Of a stretch of DNA of 64,000 nucleotides, positions 11,920 to 21,583 are shown piece after piece. Origin of the DNA: Platanthera guangdongensis (Eukaryota > Streptophyta > Magnoliopsida > Asparagales > Orchidaceae); assembly GCA_039583875.1 (NCBI GenBank), contig CM077151.1, forward strand, positions 117,591,519 to 117,655,518, given 5' to 3'. Positions within the stretch are counted from its first letter, which is position 1. Every line of letters starts with the position of its first letter. The position numbers were made by a program, and so were the translations under genes. The notes under the pieces are model-generated. The model was not told the DNA's origin and did no database searches. It was given only the letters and a program-made list of their open reading frames with translations.

Positions 11920-13778
11920 CTCCGCCAAAATAGTCAAGCTACACGACTAAAAACAAAGCGCTCCTGGGAGGCACCCCTCACTTATCTTTTTCGTTCTTTC
12001 CTTATTATCTTTGCTGCTTTTTCTAATAAATGCACGGTTTCTAATGGGCGTCCCCGAACGCGCATCAGGGATGTTTCTGCCCTCCCTCTCTTTACTTTTG
12101 TACATATAGCATTTTATTTAATTTTTGTTCCGCATACTTACGTTGCAACATTGAGGACAATGTTGGACTTAAGTATGGGGGTATTTTTGTGCTTTACTTT
12201 CTGCACTTTTATTTTTCTACATTTCAAAAATACAAAAAATATATATAGCAACAAAACAAAAGAAAAAAATCTTAATATGAGAAAAACACAAAAAAATTAA
12301 AATGAAAAATCCAAAAAAAAAAAATTCATTTCCTTTTTCTTTCTTTTTTCCAAAAACTCCAAAAAAATTATAAAACAAAAGAACAAAAAAATATTTAGTT
12401 TCACTTTATAAATATTTTTTCTTTGTAAATATTTCTATGTAAATAATCTTCTCTCTCTCCCCCTTCCTTTTCCCTCTTATTCTTGTAAATAACTTTTCTT
12501 TTTCTCCCAATCTTTGTAAATAGAATGAAACTTTTCTTAAAAAATATACAAAAAAACCTTTTATGTATATATTAAAGACATAAACTTAAAAACCAAAAAA
12601 AAAGACAATAGTTCAAAAAATTAAAAAAATTGAGTAAAACAAAATAAAATTACAAAAAAGATAATAAATGAAAAACACAAAAAAATGATGATAAAAACTA
12701 TAAAAATAAAAAAAATATTTTGAAACAAATAAATCAAATATTCCATCTTTAACTTTCCTGTTATCCAAAAATTTTGTTTTGAGTTTATTTATATGTAAAT
12801 TTTATTAATTCTCTGTTTGCTATTCGTTTGTTAATTATTGAGTGAAAAATTTAAATAGCCGGGGTTAAGTTTTAAAGAATTCATTATGCTTTGTTAAAAA
12901 TAACGAACTCGTTTTAGGCACTACTACTAATTTTTCATTGATAGGAGCACGCGTACTATGTTAGAAAACAACGACTATAGGATTCAATTATATTTGCTTT
13001 TAGCTGTCTGAAAAATTGGAACGTACAATTTATTAAGGTTGCCCTCAAAATTATTTTTAATTAAAAATCTAGTTTTTTCTTTCTGCCCTTACTTATCATG
13101 ACCTACTTGGCATAAAAAAAATTTATCCATAAAAGATCCTTATGTCAATGAGAATAAGATTTCGTTCCGTAAACATAGACATCCAATAATTTAAAAAGAT
13201 TATATGTTATGAAGTAAGAGGATAAAATTCATTACTCCAACACATATACATTGGGTTAGTTTTATTCTTATAAAGTTGAAAAGAAAAAAATGATATTAGG
13301 AAAATAAGATTTCATTTTCCTAATAATCTAAAAAGAAAAAAATTTGGAGGTTCGAGAAAAAATTACCTCACATCAAAATCAAAACCCTCTTCATAAACCA
13401 ACATCAATCTCCTTAGCCAATTTCACGATTCTAGAATTAATTCAAAAATCTTTTTGAGAGCATAATTTGTAAATTGCATTATTTCCGGTAAAACTCCTAT
13501 AAACTAAAAGTTCATATAATTCCAAACTATTTTTGTTAATCTAACCAATACAAATATTGCTTTCTATTTGATTACATCAAGAAAACTTTTGACCAAAACT
13601 TTTGCGCTATTTAAATCATCTACATAATTTTAGGACTTAACTCTTACACCCCGTATATTTATTTAGATCTCTCTTATAATTGATTAAGCGGTACCTAAAC
13701 TTAAAGTTTTTTCTATTCCTTATAAGTTCACCTCAAACTTTTTCTCTGGAATAGCAAAAGCTTAAGTATGGGGGTATT
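11920..13778 (+). other. AT-rich untranslated region between Athila integrase and 3' LTR
   Basis: No ORF of note. Near 12144-12190 is a stretch (CATTGAGGACAATGTTGGAC then AAGTATGGGGGT) resembling the conserved purine motif Athila elements carry after integrase. From 12200 to 12720 the sequence is dominated by A and T runs with repeated 'TTTGTAAATA' words. It ends with a second AAGTATGGGGG at the LTR. Confidence 0.7.
13763..13774 (+). other. Polypurine tract of the plus-strand Athila element
   Basis: TAAGTATGGGGG followed by TATT lies immediately upstream of the LTR start TGATGAATT. It duplicates the internal AAGTATGGGGG near 12174 and matches the position and type of the Athila plus-strand primer. 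Confidence 0.75.
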
Positions 13779-14035
13779 TGATGAATTATAAATATACGCA
13801 TATCTTATTACTTTATTTATATCATTTTAGTTCTTATTCATAATTTTTAGTTATTTTTAGTTTATAAATATGTCTCTTTTTGTAAATATTTGCGTAACCT
13901 AACTTAATTTTGATTTCTGAAATTTTTTAGGAAATTGTCAAAATTGACATGTCACGCCCGTGTCCAATTGGTCACGCCCGTGACCAGGCCGTGATTCATC
14001 AAACCCGTGGAATCAGTGATTTTTAAAGCGAAATT

Positions 14036-14320
14036 TCCGATCGACGATTTCCGATCGACGATTTCAGCAGCTCGACGATTCTCCAGCAGATCGACGATTT
14101 CCAATCGACGATGTCAGCTCGACTTTCTGTTCGACGATTCTCCAGCAGCTCGACAATTTCTGATCGACGATGTCTGCCCGACTTTTCGTTCGACGATTCT
14201 TCAGCAGCTCGACGATTCTCCAACAGCTCGACGATTTTCGCTGGACAAACTCGCGCTCGACAATTCTCCAGCAGCTCGATGATTTTTCAACTTGACACTT
14301 TCTGCTCGACGTTTGTCCAG
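14036..14320 (+). repeat. TCGACGAT-word array in Athila LTR U3
   Basis: About a dozen copies of TCGACGAT or one-base variants occur at irregular 17-35 base spacing, often preceded by CCAGCAGC or CAGATC. The array is upstream of the TATA box. The same word is iterated in the Tekay and SIRE elements of this window. Confidence 0.9.
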
Positions 14321-14500
14321 TGTCAACACCAACCGACACGCCCAGTGTCACGCCGTGACCGGGGGCGTGACCACTGTGTGACCGACATGTGTCCAGCCCG
14401 AAGTCAACTTTGTCGTCAAATCGCCAGCCGCCATCGCAAACTGTAGTGACACGCCCGCCGACACACCCGTGTCGGAGGGCGTGTACATAGATTTTTTTCC

Positions 14501-14508
14501 TATAAATA
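14501..14508 (+). promoter_or_regulatory. TATA box of the Athila LTR
   Basis: TATAAATA in CCTATAAATACCCCAC is a strong plant core-promoter match, placed after the repeat-rich U3 and about 85 bases before the insertion point of the next element. Confidence 0.7.
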
Positions 14509-14588
14509 CCCCACTTCTGTAATGACCAAGGGTTCACATTTTTGAGCCACTTTAGTGTGTTTTGTGGGCTGCATCCGTGGATTCCTTT

Positions 14589-14593
14589 GCTAT
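14589..14593. repeat. Target-site duplication GCTAT (left copy)
   Basis: GCTAT precedes the Retand LTR end at 14594 and recurs at 44683-44687 right after the other LTR. This five-base duplication fixes both ends of the insertion. Confidence 0.93.
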
Positions 14594-15343
14594 TGTTGAT
14601 GCACGAAAACACAAGGGGGGTCGAGCACAACCAGCTAACTTGTTCGATCACAGGGGGAATAGGGAGACTGCGAGTAGCGATCTACTAAGCGGATGAGAGC
14701 TGGAAGAAGAGCAGGGCCGTGAACCACGGCAACAACAGACTTCGCCCGTCACGGCCTGAATGCCTCTCTTGCGACGGGCTTTCCCTTGATTGAAGAAGGA
14801 TCTAGTTACAAGTGAAAGGAAAAGACTGAGGGAAGTAGAGCAAGGGGGAGTCCGCAAGGCACAGGATTCGAGTCCGCAGCCTGTAACAAGTAGGCTCCTG
14901 GGTCCGAGTCAGCGTGCCTTGAGTGCACCACCTCCCCCCTATTTATAGGATAGGGGGCCTGCCCAAACGGGCAGGGCTAAAATAACCGGCTTCCCGGGGT
15001 ACAGGAGAACCGGGCAGCGGTGACGGGAAGCAAAAAGAAAGAACACGCCATTCCGCACAGAAGTGGCGGACTAGGCTCGCGAGCTGGATCTTCCACTGCT
15101 GCTGGGCGCGCCAACTGGAGGGCGGCGGCCTGGGCGGACGAGATACTTCGTCCTCCACTGTAGAACCTGTTGCCCAAAGCGCCGGCGGACTGAGCGAACT
15201 GGTCCTTGCGTCCGCTGCTGGAGTATCACCCTTGGCGCCCGACTGGTGACAGTGCCGGACTGGGCGGACGGACAAATCCTGTCCGCGCCTGCTGAATGGG
15301 GGCTTTGGAATCTTGGAGTATGTTGCGGACTGAGGGGTTAACA
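14594..15343 (-). repeat. 3' LTR of the Retand element (750 bp)
   Basis: On the minus strand it starts TGTTAACCCC and ends GTGCATCAACA. A TATA box (plus strand CTATTTATAGG, about 14939-14949) divides U3 from R-U5. It shares stretches around the TATA box and the last ~15 bases with the 664-bp LTRs of the nested dimer, so the two families are related. Confidence 0.94.
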
Positions 15344-15361
15344 TAATCCCCGCACATTTTT
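15344..15361 (-). other. Polypurine tract of the Retand element
   Basis: On the minus strand AAAAATGTGCGGGGATTA abuts the 3' LTR start. The same sequence precedes the LTR of the nested gag-only element at 34249-34266, supporting a shared plus-strand priming site. Confidence 0.7.
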
Positions 15362-15433
15362 AAGTTTCCAGAAAAACTTCGAAAATGTTTCTTTAACCGC
15401 CGAGTCCGCAAACCTCGAAAATGCCGCCAAAGC

Positions 15434-15441
15434 TATAAATA
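15434..15441 (+). promoter_or_regulatory. TATA box of antisense gene 1
   Basis: TATAAATA lies 85 bases upstream of the ATG at 15526, in GC-rich surroundings. A TATA box at a similar distance precedes the homologous gene in the nested element, which supports a separate promoter. Confidence 0.65.
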
Positions 15442-15525
15442 CTGCTGGAGGGTCTGGATCTGCCGAGAATCTCGATCGACACGGGGCGATACTCACCACT
15501 TGCGGTCTCCACTTTCCAGTCCGGC

Positions 15526-17487
15526 ATGGCAAGACTTGGTGCATTCCTCTCTAGCCTCACTGCCAAAGGCGACTCGGAGCCGTCAACGCCAATGAAGACG
15601 AAGAAAATTGCAAAGAGGCCGGCAAGACAATATCCTGTCCGCCTCGCAGGAGAAAACTCCCAGAACGAGAAGCCCGCGGAGAAGTCAGCCCGCCCTACTG
15701 ATATATTTGCTCGCGGAGAAGCCGCAGTTGATGCTGAACCACTGAGCGAGAGGATGACGACCTTGTCGGACTCCGTCCATTCCCAGAAAACCGCGACATC
15801 GGCGGATACTGCTGGAGAACGCACTGAGGCCGACATATCTTCTCCTAATGCCCAGGTGCCTATTGTCAACCAGGATGACGAAGATAGGCGGACTGAGGAA
15901 GAGGACGGTGTGCTTCCAAAAGCATCGACAGCTGCGAACCCGGAGCCTGTCCGCGAAGACCAGCCTTTGGGGTCCGCCGCGGATCCTGCTGAGAAGACAG
16001 CCAAGAGGAAGAAGAGGAAGAGGAGCGGAGCGACCGTCGCTGATCGGGTGGAGAAGAAGCTGCGCGCTATGAAGGAGAAGAATATCTCCAAGCGGACCGG
16101 GGAGGCGGACTTGCAACACAGGCCACGCGACAAAGAAGTCCCCGACAGCGACCTGATAACACCGGAGGCCCAAATCCGGGGGGACAATTCTCTTTCCACG
16201 GTCAGTCTTTCCACGGATGAGATTATTGATTCCATAGACGTCGACCAACTTGACTTAATCCACGACTCCTTGCTGGTTGTACTGCAGCAGAATGAGGCGG
16301 AGACCGCTGGAGACAAGGGCGACGAACTCCCATCTCTGTCCGCTGCGGAGGAAGAGGAGAGGGAGAGGCTGAGGGAGAAGATAGCGGAGCAAAAGAAGCA
16401 AATCGTTGCTCATGTTGCTGCAGTCGGGGCGGCCTCGAAGCAGATCGCCGCGGACAAAGCTGCTGAGGACCTGCGGATTACCGCGGAGCTGCTGCGGTCA
16501 GGTAAACTTCAACCTGCGCCTAAATATTTTCAGCGCAAGTGGCTTTACAGGTCGCCGCCGCGGAAATCGAAGCCCATAAAGATCATCACGGAGACGGACG
16601 ATATTGTAGTGTCGACAAGCTCTGCTGTTGAGAAAAGAGCTAAGGTCCACCGCGAATGGAGGAAGCGATTAAGCGTCTTTGACCCGGAGCGGGCAAGGCA
16701 TCCAATCTTCTTCGATAGTCGGCGACTCGCAGCTGCTATGTCTCAAAGTGATTTTTCATCCTTTCTTCATGTCCGCCGCGAGCTGCCTTTGAATGTGGAG
16801 TTGACTTTGTTTGTTGCAGGTGGGAAGTCGCCGCCGGACTCTACCGAGAGTGGCGAGATCACAGTCACGCCGAACCCCGGTGCTGACGCGGTCTCAAATA
16901 TGGAACCCGCGGAAGACGAGCCACCCAGCCTGAATATGGTTTAAGAGTTAGAGAAGAAATTTCAATTCGAAATGGAATGCTTGAAAAAAGAGTTGGAGAA
17001 AGCCAAGGAGCGTGAGGAAGCGTTCGCCGCGCGCGAAAAACAATTTGCTGAGCGCGAGATGGCTCTGAAGGATCAGGTCGCCAGCATTTCCAGGGCGCTG
17101 GAGAGATCTGATAAGGAGAAGAAAAGGCTCGCGGATGATGTCCGCTACTACAAAGGCAAACACTTCGCGTCTGTGCGTGAGGAGAAAGGGAAGCGGGCTG
17201 CAGAGATCGCTGACCGGAGGCCGCGAGTAGCAGACCGCGCGGCTTCGGAGATCGCCGCACCGACAGGTGGTGTCCCACGCGCTGCGGACGAGGAGCTGAG
17301 GCCGGCAGCGGAGCCAATGGTGCCCCTTAGTCGAGTAGACCGGGAAGCTGCCCATATGCACCGGACTATAAACGTCATTCATCATCATCTCTGCCGTGCA
17401 TATAGTGAAATCCTTCAGATAAGCGATCAGGCGGCTCATCTATGCCGGGATAGGGCAGAGAAGCGAACTGAAAATAGAGACCGCTGA
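15526..17487 (+). pseudogene. Antisense gene 1 of the Retand element: coiled-coil protein, one internal stop
   Basis: ATG 15526 opens 472 codons. A TAA at 16942-16944 interrupts, and the same frame continues to TGA at 17485-17487, giving a 653-codon gene with one nonsense lesion. The N-terminus is charged and low in complexity, with basic KKRKR stretches (about residue 165) that could be nuclear signals. The C-terminal part is a predicted coiled coil (ELEKAKEREEAFAAREKQ). It matches the 700-residue product at 32003-34105 in three places: LQHRPRDKEVP, a WRKR-DPER-RHP segment and the C-terminal VPLSRVDREAAHMHR. I know no function. It is transcribed, if at all, against gag-pol. An intron is possible (acceptor-like TTGTTGCAG near 16811-16819) but not needed. 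Confidence 0.75.
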
Positions 17488-17948
17488 GTCCGCGGTGCTC
17501 ATTTTTTATGTTGAATGTATGCTTCTGTATAATTGTTTTAAACATTGCTGTGATGTGATCGGTTAAACCTTTATCGCGAACTATGCGGACGCAGATTATA
17601 AATCCGCTTATTTTATAATAAACCTTGGCTTGATCTGTGGCGGACTGTGTGGACTAGCGCTGTGTCCGCTTCTTGTTAACCTGCAGGTGGGAAAATTCAC
17701 GATCTGAGCGGATAGGGAACTGCGACGGCCACGACTTGGCCCCGAATCTCTTTTGGAATGTTAATTTGTCTTTTATATCCGCGCTATTTGTTTGGCTGCT
17801 TTTTAAACATTTTGCGGACTGTGCGGATTGAATATGCGACCTGCGCGGACTGGCCAAAAAGCTGTCAGAAATTTTATCTATAAATACTGCCTTCTGCTTT
17901 CTCTATGTAGGAAATTCCTGAAGTAAACGAAACCCTGCGGCCTGCAAC
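17488..17948 (+). promoter_or_regulatory. Intergenic region with TATA box of antisense gene 2
   Basis: No coding potential. GCGGAC words are frequent. TATAAATA at 17879-17886 lies 63 bases before the ATG at 17949; the nested element has TATAAATA at the same relative place (31581-31588, minus). This suggests that antisense gene 2 has its own promoter. Confidence 0.65.
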
Positions 17949-19779
17949 ATGGTGTCCGCACGTACTGATGCTGCAGTCGCCTTCCACTCTGCCGACCACA
18001 GAAAATGCACTTTGAAAGAGGCTGACCTGGCGGCTTTTGTTGAAAAGAAGATGGCGGACTCCAACATTCTTGTCCGCCTACCCGCACACCAGGAAAGATT
18101 GAACTTCTCGACGGCGACCCAGATCGCCATTCCAGTTGACCACTTCGACAGCGGATTCAAGTTCCCGCACTTATGGGAGCTTGCCGCAATTTTCGAGCAC
18201 TACGGGATGGTGCCCGGCCAGCTCGCGCCGAATACCGTCGCTGCGATCTGCAACTTCCACTCTTACCTGCGATCTGAAAGGATTGCCTTCTCAATGAACA
18301 TCTTCCGCAAAATATTCTCTGTCCGCTCCATAACTGCCTCCGGAGGCCGCCCCTACAAGGGTGTAATTTACTTCTATTGCAGGGGGATGAAAGTAGTGGG
18401 TCTTCCAAACAAGATCCACAACTGGACCTCAAGGTTCTTAATCTTTGAGGGCGACCTCGGGTTTGCGCACACTTATCCACAGGTGCGCGCGGACTCCGCT
18501 TTCAAAAACGTGCAGCTGGACGAAATGGAGTCCGCAATTGTCGAGTTCCTGGCCAACGCCAGGCTTGATATTGAGCACTACCTTCCGCTGCTAGCGAGCT
18601 TAGCGGACGTCACGCCTGAGGACAGTAAGTAGCTTAGCGGACTCAGCTTTTGTATCCGCCGCGACCATGCTTTTTTAACCGGTTCTCTTTTTGCAGCGAC
18701 CTTGGCGGTGCCCGCCAACCTACCGCAGACGCCAAGCGGCTTTGTTCCTACACAAAAGGAGAAGAAAGAAGCGGTTGCAAAGAAGAGGAAGGAGGAAGGG
18801 GATCCCGCAGCGGACTACTCCTCCTCCGAAAGCTTCTCCATGACCGGCTTTGGCATCAGCCAGAGGGACCTTAGGGGGAACCCTATGGTCCATTGGCACA
18901 GCAAGGAGAAGCATGTCCGCTTATCCACCGCACTTCCCTCGTGGAGGAGTCCGCGGATAACGCGCCACGCCCATGTTGCGCTCTCCACTCTCTACGGAAA
19001 GCGCAACTTGAGCGAACTGAAGAAGGTGTCCGCCGCCGACCTCCCTCTGCTGGCCTCTCAGGCCTCTGCGAACAGCGCGGTGACAAATCATTATGTTGCC
19101 ACTCTGGCCAGAGACCTGTTGAGGCAAAATGAACAGCTTCAGAAAGATAATAAAGCGCTGAGGGAAAGGAACGCGCGGCTGGGAGAAAGGAATGCCCGGC
19201 AAAGAGAGGAGCTGGCGGTGAGTTGAATTCGCCGCGATCTGGATTTGCTATTCGCCGCGATCTGTCTGATAGTTTGCAATCTTGCTTTTGCAGGTCGCCT
19301 ATGACTTGGAGAACACTAAATTCCAGGCCGCCACGCTCCCTTTTGTGATGGAGACAGTTGAGGTTGCTGTTGAGCAGCTTGCCCGCGACGGCCTCATGAA
19401 GGAGGGAGTGGGCGGCGTCCCCTTTGTGGAGATCTTTCCGGAGCTGGCCCCTCAGGTCGCAGCGATGGAAAGAGCCAAAAAAGGAAAAGAAGTTATTGAG
19501 GAAGATGATGATGATGAAGACGAAGAAGAAGAAGACGGAGGCTCTCAAGGCGAAGAGCAAGTCCCTGCGGACAACGCTGAATCCAGCCGGCGAGGAGAGG
19601 ATCTGTCCGTCGAGTCCGACACATCTGCTTCTTCCTCTGCTACTGGCAGCTCACATAGCGGGTCCGCCACTAGTTCAGGGTCGGGTAGCAGTGAGAGCGA
19701 CTCGAGGGATTATTCTCCAGAAGTAGATGTCGTCGGCGACAGCCCTGCACCTCCAGAGAAGAGACAGCGGACTGATTGA
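17949..19779 (+). CDS. Antisense gene 2 of the Retand element: three-exon 'putative gypsy type transposon' family protein
   Basis: Exons are 17949-18624, 18697-19217 and 19294-19779, with donors GTAAGT and GTGAGT and acceptors TTTTTGCAG and CTTTTGCAG. The phases agree and give a product of about 560 residues. Exon 1 contains a region (VDHFDSGFKFP, then HYGMVPGQLAPN) resembling the plant family annotated as putative gypsy type transposon (Transposase_28, from memory). Exon 2 has a Lys-rich stretch and ends in a coiled coil. Exon 3 ends in an acidic (EEDDDDEDEEEEDGG) and Ser/Gly-rich tail with KRQRTD at the end. The nested element has the same three exons at matching junctions. No lesion is visible. 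The function is unknown; a DNA- or chromatin-related role would be speculation. Confidence 0.75.
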
Positions 19780-21583
19780 ACAATGCATATGTATACATTT
19801 TGTAATTTTTGTAAAAAGTGGCGGACGCAAGATTGCAGTCCGCCGAACATTTTGAATGATGTAAATTTTTTGATGAAATAGAAAGGATATTTTTTGGCAT
19901 GTGTGCTTTCTGCAATGCTCTTTTTTCCACGCTCACCGCACCGATACTTAGCAGTCCGCACGACACGCTAATAAACCTGGGCTTTTTAACTTGCTGATTA
20001 GAAATAATTGATGTTCGCCTTTAGAAGAAAAACAATAGCAGGCGGACGCTGTTTAGCTCCAATTGAAGTCCGCACGATATGTCATTTATAATGAATCTTG
20101 CTGATTAGAGACTTAGACATCAACTCATTCATCATCCGCCTCAGAGAACAGCCAGTTGATAATAATGCCAGGGGTACTTGAGTTATAGTTGTAGTCCGCA
20201 AGCCAGACCGCACATAATATAAAAGCACATTGATTATTAACTTGACAAATAATGCGAAAACCATTCCGCGGACTGAGCAGATACAGAAAACTAATCCGTT
20301 TATAATAAATCAAACTTGTATAACATGAAAATCATTCTGCGAACTGAGCAGATACAGTCAACCAATCCGCTCATTGTAGATATGATCTATAAACTACCCT
20401 GCGTACTGAGGGGATACAGAAAACCAATCCGCTAAAGATAACCAGCTTGCAATCCCAAGGAAAGCTTCGAACTATGCGGATAACGAATCGAGTCCGCCAA
20501 AGATAGAAATGATCTATAGCTTGCGACCAGGTGGGCAGGTGAGCCTGAGGCGGCATACTTTCCTCACCGGGCTACAAGCTATAAGATCAACTCAAATAGG
20601 CGGACTGCGCGGACAGAGAAAACCAGTTCGCCAAAGATAGAAATGATCTATAGCTTGCGACCAGGTGGGCAGGTGAGCCCGAGGCGGCATACTTTCCTCA
20701 CCGGGCTACAAGCTATAAGATCAACCCAAATAGGCGGACTGCGCGGACAGAGAAAACCAGTCCGCCAAAGATAGAAATGATCTATAGCTTGCGACCAGGT
20801 GGGCAGGTGAGCCCGAGGCGGCATACTTTCCTCACCGGGCTACAAGCTATAAGATCAACCCAAATAGGCGGACTGCGCGGACAGAGAAAACCAGTCCGCA
20901 TAATATTCCCTGCAAAAAGCAAGACCCTCATTTGGCGGAACGGTTCCCTGCCCTCTTGCCTGGAGTACAGTCTAAACTGTGGGTCTCCTGCAGGCACTGC
21001 TTGAGGGTACCATGGAGTGTTCGAGAGTTACAAGCTAAGATGACACGCGGGAAGGTGAGCCGGAACGGCATACTTTCCTCATGCGATCATCGAAGTTGTA
21101 ATAATATCCCTAAAGCGGCATGGTAGAGCTTTACACCCACCTTGCCCTCCATAATGCAAAGGTGGGGTCAGGTACCTGCCGGGATCCGAAGTCCAGAATC
21201 CAACCGCGCTAGAGCCTGCAAGCTCCCACTACACGGTGCGAAATCTCCTCGCAACACGTGGTCTTCGTGGTGTTACGCTAATGACAACGGCTCTAGGGGA
21301 GGTCTAGCTGAACTTGGCGATGTCTCCTGGTATCAGGGAACCGTTATAGGTCTTTGGGAGAGAGAGAAAACACTAGAAAAAGGTGTCAGTATGGATTATA
21401 AAACATATTTGCAAAGCTAACATAAGAAAGAAGAAAGAGAGTTTGAGTGTAGAACCGTTTTTGAAATCTCTCTTAGCACTTTATCTGTTATGATTACAAC
21501 AAAAACACTCAAAGAAGTGTTAGCAAGCAATTTCTATTCATAATAGTTCTTGAAGAGGATATACAAAGTAGAAAAAGGAGGTT
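19780..21583. other. Non-coding region between antisense gene 2 and pol end
   Basis: About 1.8 kb lying between two convergent transcription units. From 19950 to 20490 there are diverged repeats built on GCGGACTGAGCAGATACAG and AACCAATCCGC. A clear 134-bp tandem array follows. From 20900 to 21580 I see nothing recognisable beyond a diverged echo of the array (GGAACGGCATACTTTCCTCA near 21060). Confidence 0.7.
20496..20899. repeat. Three tandem 134-bp units with inverted-repeat core
   Basis: AGATAGAAATGATCTATAGC starts at 20501, 20635 and 20769, an exact 134-base period. Within each unit GATCTATAGCTTG pairs with CAAGCTATAAGATC about 60 bases later, so each unit could fold into a stem. Unit ends carry GGCGGACTGCGCGGACAGAG. 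Confidence 0.93.

Larger units (their letters stand above)
9527..14593 (+). mobile_element. Athila-type Ty3/gypsy element, plus strand, first visible segment
   Basis: After the Tekay 3' LTR a different reading frame starts in mid-RT with Athila-type motifs. It continues through RNase H and integrase, a long AT-rich untranslated stretch, a polypurine tract and the start of the 3' LTR at 13779. The LTR is cut at 14593 by the Retand element and resumes at 44688, ending at 46758. The 5' half lies outside the window. There is no readable env-like ORF between integrase and the 3' LTR, although many Athila elements have one. Confidence 0.88.
13779..14593 (+). repeat. Athila 3' LTR, first part (interrupted)
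   Basis: The LTR starts TGATG right after the polypurine tract. It contains CACGCCCGTG words (13953-13995, 14335-14485) and a TCGACGA array, then a TATA box at 14501. It breaks at 14593 where GCTAT is duplicated around the Retand element. The second part is 44688-46758; together about 2.9 kb. Confidence 0.85.

Noticed and set aside
18650..18874. Small frame at the exon 1-2 boundary of antisense gene 2
   Set aside because: It overlaps the intron and exon 2 in another frame; the splice sites and the homologous gene in the dimer support the three-exon model instead.
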